Origin: Bipolaris cookei
Lineage: Eukaryota; Ascomycota; Dothideomycetes; Pleosporales; Pleosporaceae
Assembly (NCBI GenBank): GCA_002286855.1
Contig: NRSV01000074.1
Coordinates: 898 to 64,897 of the forward strand
DNA: 64,000 nucleotides
Direction: 5' to 3'
Each line of letters opens with the position of its first letter. The first letter of the stretch is position 1. Below the pieces are notes generated by a model. The model ran no database searches. It was not told where the DNA came from and worked only from the letters and a program-made list of their open reading frames with translations. Shown here piece by piece: positions 54,803 through 64,000 of the stretch. Made by a program: the position numbers and the translations under genes.

Positions 54803-56401
54803 CTACCTGCCAAGAATCCTCCTTTCAAAAACCCTCGCAGGAATATAAATCAAAGCCGTAACAACAAGTGTAAACTCATTCCCTATATCACCACCGCTCC
54901 CAATCTGCTTCGCAAGAGGCCCCACGAACCACGTCTGCACCATACCCATAACCCACGCCACGGTTCCCAGCCCTAACCCCGCACCAGCCGCGAGTCCCAA
55001 AGGCAAGCGCGAAGGATCATTCCACGCCTCAAGATCGTAATTCGCAAAGTTCATTTTGCGAAAGATGACGTGCTCGCTGCATATAATGACAAAGTACTGC
55101 GTACACCAGTACCCCAGGAGACTCAGGAAATTCTGAAGATAAGTGCTCAATTTCGCGCGACCGCCAATAGCGAGACCGAGAATCGCGGTGAAAGAGAGCA
55201 GAACCCATATTATGCGTGCGATGCGTGCGAGGGGTCGCGCAAACTGCTGGCATGAAATAGCAGCGCTGTAGATGGAAATGACGTTTGTGTTTATGCCGGA
55301 GAGCACGAGTAAGGTGAGGATGAGCTTTGCGAAACCGTGGGGATACAGCACGTTTTGCACGAGGAAGCCGAGGCCTTGGGTGCGGTAGACCTCGTTCCAG
55401 TCTGGTCGGTTGTTCAGGCCAAACGAGACAACGATGCCGGCGCACATGCCGATGGAAGTTGGGACAGCGACGCCGATGGTAGTGAGAATGAAGACTTTCC
55501 AGCGGTTCACGTCGACTGGGTAATGCGCGTAGTAGTCTGATGCGATGACCTGCCAGGACGCCGAACTTCCATACACGATGGCGAGTAAGGTGAGTACGGA
55601 GCTGGCAAGATTTGCGCCTTCCAGGGTAGTGGTGGTGCTGTTATCCGTATACTTTCCGGTTTCCGCAAAGATGATGATGAAGATGACGAAGAAGACGAAC
55701 CATGCGTAACGCTCGTAGAAAAGGACGGCACGAAGCCCGACGAACGAAATGATAGTGGATACGCAAACGATTATGACGATGCCTACTACGAGCGATAGGT
55801 GGCCGTCTGCCACGGCCTCGAGCGCCAGACCGCCCGCAATGCATGCTACTGCTGCCCATCCAATCTGTTGGATCGTGTTGAGAAAAGCGATGATCTTGGT
55901 CGGCCACCAACCAAACGAGTACCGGGAGATGGAAATTTGACGGAGACCAGTCGGCGCCCCAAACGTTGCTGCGAATCCTGTTGCCGCTCCACCAAGAAGA
56001 GTTGCGAAAATGGTAATAACAACAGACTGGCGAAGTGCTATTCATACATAAGACACATATTGGGTTAGCTTATTTTTTTCTCTTCTAGTTCCAGGGAGTT
56101 GATTTGAATGCTTACTCAACCCAAGGTCATGGCCCAAGAACCCGACTGCAAAACACGACGTATTCATTGAGCCCGACGCCCATATGAATATCATGTTGAG
56201 CTGCTGATGCCACGGCACATGGCGCTTATCCTCAGGTCTTTTCCTAGTGATTGCCTCGGCCTCGACGCCGAGTTTAGCGTCTAATTGTGCTTCAAGCGCA
56301 AGCAATCTGGCTAGGATGCCCGTGTCTGTCTTGTAGGTGGCAGCGGCGACGCCATTGTCGCTCGACACGCTGGTCTTTTCATGCGCCTTTTCCGTATCCA
56401 T
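54803..56401 (-). CDS. NCS1-family purine-cytosine permease-like transporter, 506 aa
   Basis: Gene model: complement(join(54803..56037, 56116..56401)) with one 78-nt intron. A soluble N-terminus is followed by about 12 membrane spans. Family signatures include HVPWHQQLNMIFIWASGSMN (span 1), GGAATGFAATFGAPTGLRQI and ISRYSFGWWPTKIIAFLN. Further ones are YGSSASWQVIASDYYAHYP, GINTNVISIYSAAISCQQ and YCTQYFVIICSEHV-like sequence (here YWCTQYFVIICSEHV). This matches fungal Fcy-type permeases that import cytosine, adenine, guanine or related compounds with protons at the plasma membrane. The precise substrate is inferred only at family level. Confidence 0.92.
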
Positions 56402-57274
56402 TGTGGGTTGGAATCAACGTGGAAAACTCAAGGCGCAAAAGGGAAGAAAAGAAGGATATAGTGTGCTATTGCGTGGACGGGCACACGGGATGAGTTATTG
56501 TATCCTCGGGTGTTGCCGCGTCGGCGTATTCATGGGTATATTATAGAGAAAAAAGACCGTTGCAGCGCCAGTGCGGAGAACAGAGGGGTTGATCACACCC
56601 ATGTTCGACTTGGATGGCATGAAATGGGCTGCAGGGTGTTGATGGTGACTAGTACTAGAAAGAATTAAAAGTTATCGGTAAGATAAGATAGTATGTAGTG
56701 ATTTGAACGGGATCCATGGCCACGTTTGAACGAAGAAAACCGGGCAATGTATCTACTATCGCTTTACTTTACTTTGCTGACACTTACTAGGTGCTTCCGT
56801 AGATAAGCACTACTAGACAACATGAATGCGAGATTCCTAACCGACGATAAGTGCATCAGCCCTTGTAAAGTGTAAGTAGATATCGAAACAGTACTAATAA
56901 GTAAGCACGTTAGGTGTAGTGCTGACGGACGTCCGCTGAACCCCATTGGTGCCAAGGCGGCAGGGTCGAAGCTTAACTACGGCCTTTATAAATGTGCTGG
57001 ACGGACAATTAACCCGATTGGATACTTCTCAACGATCAACTACTGTCGATCGAACCACATTAGTATCCGTCGAGTGCAAGTACCCATGAATCGTCGTCGC
57101 CAGGTGAGTACTCTTCAACAAATATGAGCATAGTGGTACGCAAAGCGGCACAGAACGAATCCATTCTTCCGAAGAAACAATATTCCCAGTGCCTTCATAA
57201 GTACATTCAATAGTATACACCTAGTATATTTCCCCTGCCCCAGCATAGACGCTACCATCCATGTACTAGAAATC
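56402..57274. other. No gene seen, about 0.9 kb
   Basis: Upstream region of the permease gene and 3' flank of the next gene. Only short ORFs without features occur. Confidence 0.4.
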
Positions 57275-59194
57275 TTATACAGCCGAGGGCTGGGTCATTG
57301 CTTCCCGCCCCTCTCTCCACATCCTCGTCTTCTTTGCCAAGAAATCCGCCCCTTTGTTGCTCAACGGTCTTGAAAACTCCGCTCGCTTACGTGATAATCC
57401 AACCACAGCACGAGCCTTTCTCTTTCCCTTCTTGACTGATCTCAACGGCATACCAGTGCCTAGGCTGCGTTCCCACAGCGCATAGTTGATCACCTTTTCC
57501 AGACCAATCTTGCTTCGCTTTTCCGGCTTGGTTGCCTTGACTCGGCGAAGTTCGACGTTGCCCAAGTTGATCAAATCACCAAGGTCAGCTTTGCGCTTCT
57601 TCTCAGCAGAAGATGCAGCTTCTCGTTTGGTCTTTTCTCGCGCCTTCTGGCCTTCAACGTGGATGGCGGAGAAAAGGCTGGTGGGCTGGGGCTTAGCAAC
57701 TAAGCAGAGACTATTGTATAAGTCTCCAAGAGTGTTTGCGGAAGTCAGATCTGGGTCGGAAATGCGATAGCCTGTAAGTTGGTAGAGACGTTTGTAGAGC
57801 TGATCATATTTAGTATCTTTTGGTATGTAGTGATCAGGAACAGCACTTACAGCAAACTTGAGGTCGACATCAGCCACTTGGATCTGTCGCCACTTTGTTT
57901 CTTCGGGCTTGACGGCAGATCCGCTTGTTTGAGCCTGCTGTACAGCTCTCCTCAAAGCCGCGAAGTCCTCAGCCAGGCGCTGCGCTTTATCTCCCAGAAT
58001 TAAGTGCTGTATCTTACTCCGTGACTCCTTGACAAGCTGAGGCTCGGACTTTTGAGCGGGAAGCTCTGCCAAAGTTGAAGTTGAAGTTGAAGTCGAAATT
58101 GCCGTAGGTGTGACGTCCTCGACAACTGGTTTCTGAACTGGCTTGCTACGAGGCACAGGACGATTCGACATGAAATCGAATGGCTTCTTCTCATCATCCA
58201 TTTTTACCACGGCTGCCCGCTTGTGTGCTGGTGTATCAGGGTCCATGGTCAGAAGTTGCTCTTCTGTTACGAGAATATCCTCAGCTTCGTCGACAAGAAG
58301 TTCGTCTGATTCCTCAATTGCAGGCTCCCAAGTTGGGGCGCTTTGCATAGTCTCTAGAAGCAGCTCGAGACTCTTGTGTTGAGGAAAAGCTAGGACAAGG
58401 TCCCCACTATCCGTCTTGACCAACTTGATATCCTTGACCCAGCGTGGCGCGTCGTAGATTCCGCGGTTGGCAAACTTGGAAAAGTCCATTTTGAGACCAG
58501 CCTGCTTCATGGCGTAGATTTCGGCGATAGCCTGGGTGAAGCGGTTGCGCAGATCGCTAGGACGGGTGACCTTTGTGTGGAGACCAAAGTTGTAGGCTGT
58601 ATATGGGCGTTTCGTCTTCTCGTGTACGATCTGTGCGATCATGAGATTCTCATCCTTGAGGGTGTATGGGGTGCCGGTGAGCTCTTCAATCTCGTCTGCC
58701 ATCTCCAATGTGAGCGGGGTGTAGGTGCGCAGTGTAAGCTTTTCGAATTCCACGGCCATATCCTTCTCCACCTTTTGTTTAAGCCACTCCTCACCACCCA
58801 CACGCTGGAGACCAGTGATGTTCTCCGAAAGCTTGTAGTGGGGGAAGTTGGGCCCCTCGTCGTCGAGCACCTCCACATACTCGCCCTGTTCCTCGGGCGC
58901 TATGCGAACGGGCGATGTCGGGTCGTATGGGTCAACATGTGCGCCAATTGGCTCCGAATCTCCCAGAAGTCGTTTCTGCCACCGCCTCACAAATTGCTGG
59001 TGTTTCTTCTTGTCTTGTTTTCCGGGAAGGAGGAAGCAATTGGGCGAGGTAGTGGAAAATGCGGCGGCGGCTCGAATGTGTGCACAGGGTGAGGCAGCGC
59101 CACGATATGGCAGAGCCGACACTCTCTGGCATATAGACGTAGAGATTGAATGTGAAGGGTCGGTTGCCCGCGAGGGGCGCGGTATTCGGCGCAT
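57275..59194 (-). CDS. Mitochondrial large-subunit ribosomal protein, mL50-like, 639 aa
   Basis: Single exon. The basic N-terminus (MRRIPRPSRATDPSHSISTS, arginine-rich, few acids, AAAAFSTTSP) looks like a mitochondrial targeting peptide. The middle (HKSLELLLETMQSAPTWEPA) and the C-terminal third (LTGYRISDPDLTSANTLGDL, YNSLCLVAKPQPTSLFSAI, LGNVELRRVKATKPEKRSKI) match the pattern of fungal mL50 proteins. The C-terminus is strongly basic. Length is larger than minimal mL50 proteins, with long extensions as in filamentous fungi. The assignment rests on pattern recall, so other mitochondrial ribosomal or RNA-associated proteins remain possible. Confidence 0.6.
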   Translation of the reverse strand: MRRIPRPSRATDPSHSISTSICQRVSALPYRGAASPCAHIRAAAAFSTTSPNCFLLPGKQDKKKHQQFVRRWQKRLLGDSEPIGAHVDPYDPTSPVRIAPEEQGEYVEVLDDEGPNFPHYKLSENITGLQRVGGEEWLKQKVEKDMAVEFEKLTLRTYTPLTLEMADEIEELTGTPYTLKDENLMIAQIVHEKTKRPYTAYNFGLHTKVTRPSDLRNRFTQAIAEIYAMKQAGLKMDFSKFANRGIYDAPRWVKDIKLVKTDSGDLVLAFPQHKSLELLLETMQSAPTWEPAIEESDELLVDEAEDILVTEEQLLTMDPDTPAHKRAAVVKMDDEKKPFDFMSNRPVPRSKPVQKPVVEDVTPTAISTSTSTSTLAELPAQKSEPQLVKESRSKIQHLILGDKAQRLAEDFAALRRAVQQAQTSGSAVKPEETKWRQIQVADVDLKFAVSAVPDHYIPKDTKYDQLYKRLYQLTGYRISDPDLTSANTLGDLYNSLCLVAKPQPTSLFSAIHVEGQKAREKTKREAASSAEKKRKADLGDLINLGNVELRRVKATKPEKRSKIGLEKVINYALWERSLGTGMPLRSVKKGKRKARAVVGLSRKRAEFSRPLSNKGADFLAKKTRMWREGREAMTQPSAV

Positions 59195-59437
59195 TGGGGC
59201 GGGATGTCGAGGGTGTAATTGAGGCTAGAAATCCCTTCGACATGCAATCGGCAATCTGCCAAGACGCCGAAATCTGGCCAATCACAACCGCCGCAGCCCC
59301 GAACTCTTGCACCATGTATGTGTAGATACTTGATACTGATTTTCTCTAAGACATTTTGCTGTGCTTGCATTGATAGGTTTTTTTAATACAATAATAGACA
59401 CCATATCTTCCATGGAAATCATACTGCCGGGTATCAT
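59195..59437. other. Short intergenic region
   Basis: 243 bp between the ribosomal-protein start and the stop of ARP6; both genes point left, so it holds the ribosomal-protein promoter and the ARP6 3' end. No site is called. Confidence 0.4.
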
Positions 59438-60811
59438 CTAGGTAAACTTCTTCACTAGCCATGTCGACCCCCTCTCGTCATACTCTGCCTTTGTCACAAG
59501 GACCTCCTTCATCAAGTCCGGCTGGCTAGCATAGCGCGCTCCTCCTAGCCATGTATGCTTGATAGGATCTTCCGCCCTGGCTACATTCAACACATACTCT
59601 ACGGGCATCAATGCCCTCAACTCCGTCTCCAACCGCTCCATGAAGCCAGTGATGAGCGAGTTTCCACCAACGACAACTATATTCGCTAGCAACCCAACTT
59701 TCAAAGTTTCTGGCAGTGCACCCAGCGATTCCATGATTGCGCCGGGGAGGCCAACTTCCTGGATGCCAATATCCGAGGGATTGAACAATAGTTCTGGCAC
59801 GGTAAAGCGCTCGTTGCCCAAAGGCAGCAAGTCCTCTCTCAGCCCCTGCAGTGGTTGCAATCCACGGCGCATGCGCGACTTTGCCGGGTCGTGAGGGCGT
59901 GCATGCCCATGTATCGCATTCTCGTAGTCGGGCAGCACGTAGTCTACGACGATGCTCGAATCCAGCTCTTGTTTGGCTCCCAGTCGTCCTTTCCATGTCC
60001 GCTCGAGATCTGTAGCGAATTGCTGCGATGATGGCACCACGTACGATACAGCTTCCTTGATCTCGTTCAGCAGATATGTCTCCTCCATCATGTTATAGTG
60101 GCGGAGGGAAGATAACTCCTTCAGGTAGTTGGTGAGTAACTTCCCGCCGACGGTGAGTCGCCTAACAGCTGATTGTATGAGTTTGCCATTATAGAGAGGC
60201 AAGATGGTTGTATCCGAGTAGGAGGTATCAATGACCAGGAGGCATTCTTGCGGTAGCGATGATAGTGACGAGGCAGTGGCGCTGTTGTAGGCATTGAGCG
60301 TCGCGCCCACACATCGGTAATACGCGGCGAACTCGAACTGCTCAAAGACAATCTCATCGCAGTTCTTTTGCAGTTCTTTAGGACAGTTTGGTTTCTCGGT
60401 CAAGAGCAGGTTTGTCTCTTTAGGGTCACACTATGCGCCATCAGCCAACACCATCTCATAGTCGCTGCAGGTATGCATACCCACCCTTAACCCCTCACCC
60501 GCTGTCTCGCTCATGAACTCATGCTCCCAGATGGCCTTCTCCGCCTCCCAGTTGACAATGAAGCCCTTTTCTACTGGTCGCCGGAAGGCCAGCTCGCCAA
60601 AATCTTTGCACGAGTCGAGTTCGGCGCCGACATAGGTGCGCTTGTCACGCGTGCTACGCGCAATGCAGTTGGCTATCACGCTGCAGTCGTCATATGTAGG
60701 CTCCGTCCCTGTCGAGACTAGGCCGGCTTTAATGGTGTATGCGCCATTGTCTATAACCAGTGTCTTGTGTGGTGGTGCAGGTGCAGACTTCTTGGAGCCC
60801 TTGGGTGGCAT
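59438..60811 (-). CDS. ARP6: Actin-related protein 6, 439 aa
   Basis: Gene model: complement(join(59438..60430, 60485..60811)), one 54-nt intron starting GTGGGT. The actin fold begins with the phosphate-binding motif KTLVIDNGAYTIKAGL (residues 17-32). It continues with TRDKRTYVGAELDSC, then RRPVEKGFIVNWEAEKAIWE, and after the intron CDPKETNLLLTEKPNCP and EIVFEQFEF. Later actin-family motifs are LVIDTSYSDTTILPLYNGK, ANIVVVGGNSLITGFMERLE and ARAEDPIKHTWLGGARYASQ. These are Arp6 features. Arp6 is a subunit of the SWR1 complex, which deposits histone H2A.Z; it is nuclear. Confidence 0.93.
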
Positions 60812-61669
60812 TGTTCGAGTGACGGCGGTTCATCAGTTTGCGCGCCGCTGCCAGAATCCCAGATGCTAGCAACGCCTGCTCACGTGCTGCCCCACTCCTA
60901 CCCGAACAACACGTTTTTAGTCGACACAATGTGTTCTGTGTTCTTACAAGTCTCGCATGTAATTCAGTCCTATCATGCTACGTCCCGAATCGAAATAAAT
61001 GATATGGTAGTTGAGCATGAAAGTATATATGCGCTTAAACAGGAGCCGAGGCGCGTAATAAATTAATCAATCAATAAATCAATTTAGAGTGCTACCTGGT
61101 TTCCTTTCGGATCTATGAACACTATCTTTCTATTCTAGGCATGTAGAGCAAACATAGCAGATTATCCTGCTTAAAAACCTCTACTACTTCTCGTTACTTA
61201 TCCCGGTCCTTTCTCCTCCCCGTGCCGCCTTTGACTGTGTTGCCCCTCTTTGAGGTAGCAGGCGCGTAACAAACAACTAAGAGAAACACAAAAAGCAGGA
61301 AAAAAAAGAAAAGTATGTATCTATCTTCACGAATTGGAAGAGGATCAAACAGCCATCTGCACACTGCAAAGCCAATCTCATCGAGGACAGCAGAACCAGG
61401 CCTGTTCAAAGTGCGGAGTCTGCATGACGACACACCCCCGCACGCGACTTATTGCTTCTCTTCCTCTAACTCCCCTCAGAGTACTCGTTCCTTTTTTGAA
61501 ATACTTCTACTACACCCGAATAATACGTTCGTTCTACACTTCACGGCTACATGCCCACCAGTCTATGACGTCAATCACTCTCTTGTAATCACATACGCGA
61601 CCGACTTCAAGTCGAATACCACCAACATTCACCCAAGACTTCCAGCCACATTCAACAGCCGTCTTCGCC
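60812..61669. promoter_or_regulatory. Divergent intergenic region, 858 bp
   Basis: Lies between ARP6 (minus) and the 231-aa plus-strand gene. CT-rich stretches near 61440-61500 precede the plus-strand start. No defined site is called. Confidence 0.35.
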
Positions 61670-62365
61670 ATGGATGATGATTGGCAGGATGCCGCATTCT
61701 CTTCACGCCATATGCACAATCGTACAGGACGCAGCGGCAAATCCAAACACACCAGCGCCTTTGATGTCCGCAAGACATTCGCAAGTTACTCCGTCAAATG
61801 CCCAGCCTGGCAAAAGGCCTTGACTGCAAACGATGACGCGCAGTCAGACCAAGAAGCTTTCCTAGAATTGTACCGGCTGACTGAATCCGGTGAGGGCGTT
61901 GTGGGCGAACTCCTCCTCCCAGGTGTGCTGCGGTCATCCGTTGTTTTAGCCGGTAGTCGAGACAGTCTCAGACGAACAATTGCAGATCTCGAACCAGGCG
62001 AGGATGCACCTGAAGAAAATGATCAACAGGTACAAGACGACACCAGTAGTAACACAGAACCAGAGTCTCCAGCGAAAACGCGCTTCGACACATTCGAGAA
62101 GAACAGTTTCCGCTCACCCAAGTTTTGGTTCCGCTGGAGCGGCGTGCCACATGGTGTTTCTCATGCAGCTTCGAAAGAGGCCGGTTCTTTTGAATCAGAT
62201 CTGGGATATCTTGTCTTTTCTGGAAATGACTGTCGAAAGTTTAAAGGCACCATTAATTGCGCTGCTTTGAAGTGGAAGAATGTAGCCATCACTGGCCACA
62301 AACTGATTGCGAGATCAGAGTCGGATACCCAGGTCACATGGGGCAAAGATGAGATTCCGCTTTGA
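61670..62365 (+). CDS. Conserved-looking protein of unknown function, 231 aa
   Basis: Single exon from MDDDWQDAAFSSRHMHNRTG. The first third is polar. Then a helical stretch occurs (AFLELYRLTESGEGVVGELL, LPGVLRSSVVLAGSRDSLRR). An acidic linker follows, then a C-terminal part with aromatic and basic residues (SPKFWFRWSGVPHG, LGYLVFSGNDCRKFKGTINC, AALKWKNVAITGHKLIARSE). No signal peptide or membrane span. The C-terminal part has the feel of a small beta-rich domain, but I do not recognise the family. The start is the first ATG of the open frame. Confidence 0.7.
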   Translation: MDDDWQDAAFSSRHMHNRTGRSGKSKHTSAFDVRKTFASYSVKCPAWQKALTANDDAQSDQEAFLELYRLTESGEGVVGELLLPGVLRSSVVLAGSRDSLRRTIADLEPGEDAPEENDQQVQDDTSSNTEPESPAKTRFDTFEKNSFRSPKFWFRWSGVPHGVSHAASKEAGSFESDLGYLVFSGNDCRKFKGTINCAALKWKNVAITGHKLIARSESDTQVTWGKDEIPL

Positions 62366-62662
62366 AGAATCAAATTCCAAAACTTTCTTTACCTTTTTAT
62401 AAATGATTCTTGATCATGGATTTATTTTGGTAACCTAGTCACCTTTTCTACATGGCAATGGTAATACAACAATTCGATTTTGCAGCCATGTTCCACAGTC
62501 AACCATACCAGCTATCATTCTCGAGACCCCTTCTCTTGAGCTCGTGACATTTATCTCTTCGCAGTGCTAGAATACTTGGATTTACATATTAAAACATGTT
62601 AATTATTGTTTGGCGAGTGGAGTGACATTTCGACTTGTTAAACTATGAACACGAAGAAAAAC
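62366..62662. other. Convergent intergenic region, 297 bp
   Basis: 3' flanks of the 231-aa gene and the glycosyltransferase gene. AT-rich; nothing else seen. Confidence 0.4.
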
Positions 62663-64000
62663 TTACATGTAGAAAGATGCAGCAAAAATCACAACAGTGT
62701 ACAAAAACACAATCAACGTCAAATGATCGCTAGGTCGTCCAAACCTCGTCCTCTTAGGGTTCAGATACTCCTCCTTTGGGTATCGCACCCCTGTCTTCTC
62801 ATCCATCCGCAACGCCTCATCTGCAGTAACTTGTACTGGCGGCCACAAGATATAGCTTACAGGAATCCAGCAACTGATGAACTGACCCAACCACCATACT
62901 GGGGGCCATCCAATCCTTGTGAGCAAGAATATCCATCGGCCACGGCCTGATGGCGAAAGCTGTTCCGAGTAAGCAGTACCAATCCGGGCCGCTGGATCAA
63001 AGCACCGGACAAAATTTAGTGAAAGACCGACCACGCAGGCCAAGATGTAACAGACATGAACCCATACCATCTGCTGCAAAAAAAGTGCGCGGAAACGTCC
63101 TATGAAGCCCGAAAGATTGGGCCGCCGCTCTTTGATCGAGGCAGACAAACTCCCACTGGGCACGAAACCAGGCGTCGTCCCACCAAATTTATCCGGTAGA
63201 ACAAATCCGCGAACGAGCGAGAGCGCGTAATATGGCACAAGCCAGATATCCGCTTGATCCCAGCGCATTGCATCTCTGTATCCAACAAACAGCGCCATAC
63301 TAGCCTTGTGCGCTGTGTCAGAAAAGACCCATAAGCCGACGAGGCGCAGTAACCAGACTAGCTGCCAGCGTTCGTGGTACACGACAAAGGGGTAACCGGC
63401 GAGGAGCGCAAGAGGGTTTCCGATGAAGCCGATCCAGGTCAGGGTGCAGTTGATAAGAGAGCCTGCGCCGAAGACGAAGCCAGCGAGGCGTTGGCGGGCA
63501 GTACAAAATGGAACCTTTGGGCCCCAGAGACGGAAGTTTATCTGTTGACAATTAGCTTTTCTTCTACCGCCATGTACATCCGGCGTATAGAAAGCGCTTG
63601 CCTTGAATGCAGTCTGGACATTTCCAATAGTCTGTTACAAAAGATCGTCAGCAAATTAACAATCGAGATACTCACATTCCAACCACTCACCCATCTTGTC
63701 CGCTGCTTGATATGCCCCCGCAACGTCTCCGGCATCTCCCCACACTGCATATACTCATCCACATACGCAACCTGCCACCCTTTCCCCAGCAACAACGAAC
63801 TACATGCCGTATCCTCGCTAATCGAAAACACAGGAAACCCCCCAATATCCGTCAACGCATCTCGTCTGACCAAGTACCCGGACCCCACGCAATCGGCTGC
63901 TCCCATGCCATCATGCACGGTCTCCGTCACGGCGTAGAAGTAGTCGAGATCCTGGCGCACGTGGTCATTTTTGGGGATGTTCCAGAAGTTTTGCGGTGGA
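62663..64000 (-). CDS. GT2-family processive polysaccharide synthase, C-terminal part
   Basis: The gene runs off the right end of the window. Visible exons: 64000-63676, 63631-63602 and 63541-62663 (minus). The first intron is GT-AG (44 nt); the second would be a 60-nt GC-AG intron, which is also a multiple of three without stops, so it may instead be coding. The frame shows GT2 acceptor-site motifs: CVGSGYLVRRDAL, FSISEDTACSSLLLGKGW (the ED motif) and HIKQRTRWVSGW (the QxxRW motif of processive synthases such as cellulose, hyaluronan or Cps1-type enzymes). At least five membrane spans follow (for example QRLAGFVFGAGSLINCTLTW, FLLTRIGWPPVWWLGQFISC). A plasma-membrane enzyme; the polymer is unknown. 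Confidence 0.85.

Noticed and set aside
60421..60484. Frameshift in ARP6
   Set aside because: A 54-nt intron with a GTGGGT donor joins the two halves in frame.

Overview
The window looks like nuclear DNA of a filamentous ascomycete, most likely a dothideomycete of the Pleosporales type (lineage is inference; the fungal assignment is firm). The genes have short GT-AG introns of about 43-95 nt with TAAC/CTGAC-like branch points. Recognisable products include a Zn2Cys6 regulator, a fungal monocarboxylate-type MFS carrier, Ykt6, the Slh1 helicase, Arp6 and an mL50-like mitochondrial ribosomal protein. The mobile elements are typical fungal ones: Copia-type LTR elements, pogo/Fot-like DNA transposons with TA target sites, hAT and Tc1 remnants, and a LINE tail. 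One base (18612) is N.

Layout. 1-13.9 kb is a dense nest of transposon debris: a LINE 3' end and a minus-strand Copia gag interrupted by three solo LTRs, another LTR-element gag, two more decayed minus-strand Copia elements, a deleted pogo element, a Tc1 scrap and a deleted hAT. 14.7-16.0 kb holds one four-exon membrane-protein gene. 17.66-19.74 kb is a nearly intact pogo element and 20.14-22.22 kb a decayed one. 22.9-24.1 kb is a nucleoside-hydrolase-family gene. 24.2-30.07 kb is a second transposon block: pogo fragment, solo LTR, hAT end, Copia pieces and two larger pogo elements.

From 30.9 kb rightwards the window is ordinary gene-dense fungal DNA, broken only by one pogo element at 52.98-54.60 kb. 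In order: Zn2Cys6 regulator (-), SRPBCC protein (+), MFS carrier (-), a 727-aa BTB-like protein (-), a five-exon serine-rich protein of unknown function (+, model), Ykt6 (-), Slh1 (+), a secreted protein (+), an NCS1 permease (-), mL50-like (-), Arp6 (-), an unknown 231-aa protein (+) and the C-terminal part of a GT2 polysaccharide synthase (-, runs off the window).

How things fit together. The regulator, SRPBCC protein and MFS carrier lie within 4.3 kb and could form a small metabolic locus, but no biosynthetic backbone enzyme is present. Ykt6 and Slh1 are divergent across about 0.3 kb. The most informative non-gene structure is in the transposons. Several insertions can be resolved to the base, because removing the insert plus one target-site copy restores the reading frame of the element underneath. 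Four pogo elements with unrelated terminal repeats all build each terminus from two direct repeats spaced exactly 17 bp apart. All exon joins given here were derived by hand from reading frames and splice signals, and each listed join gives a length divisible by three.
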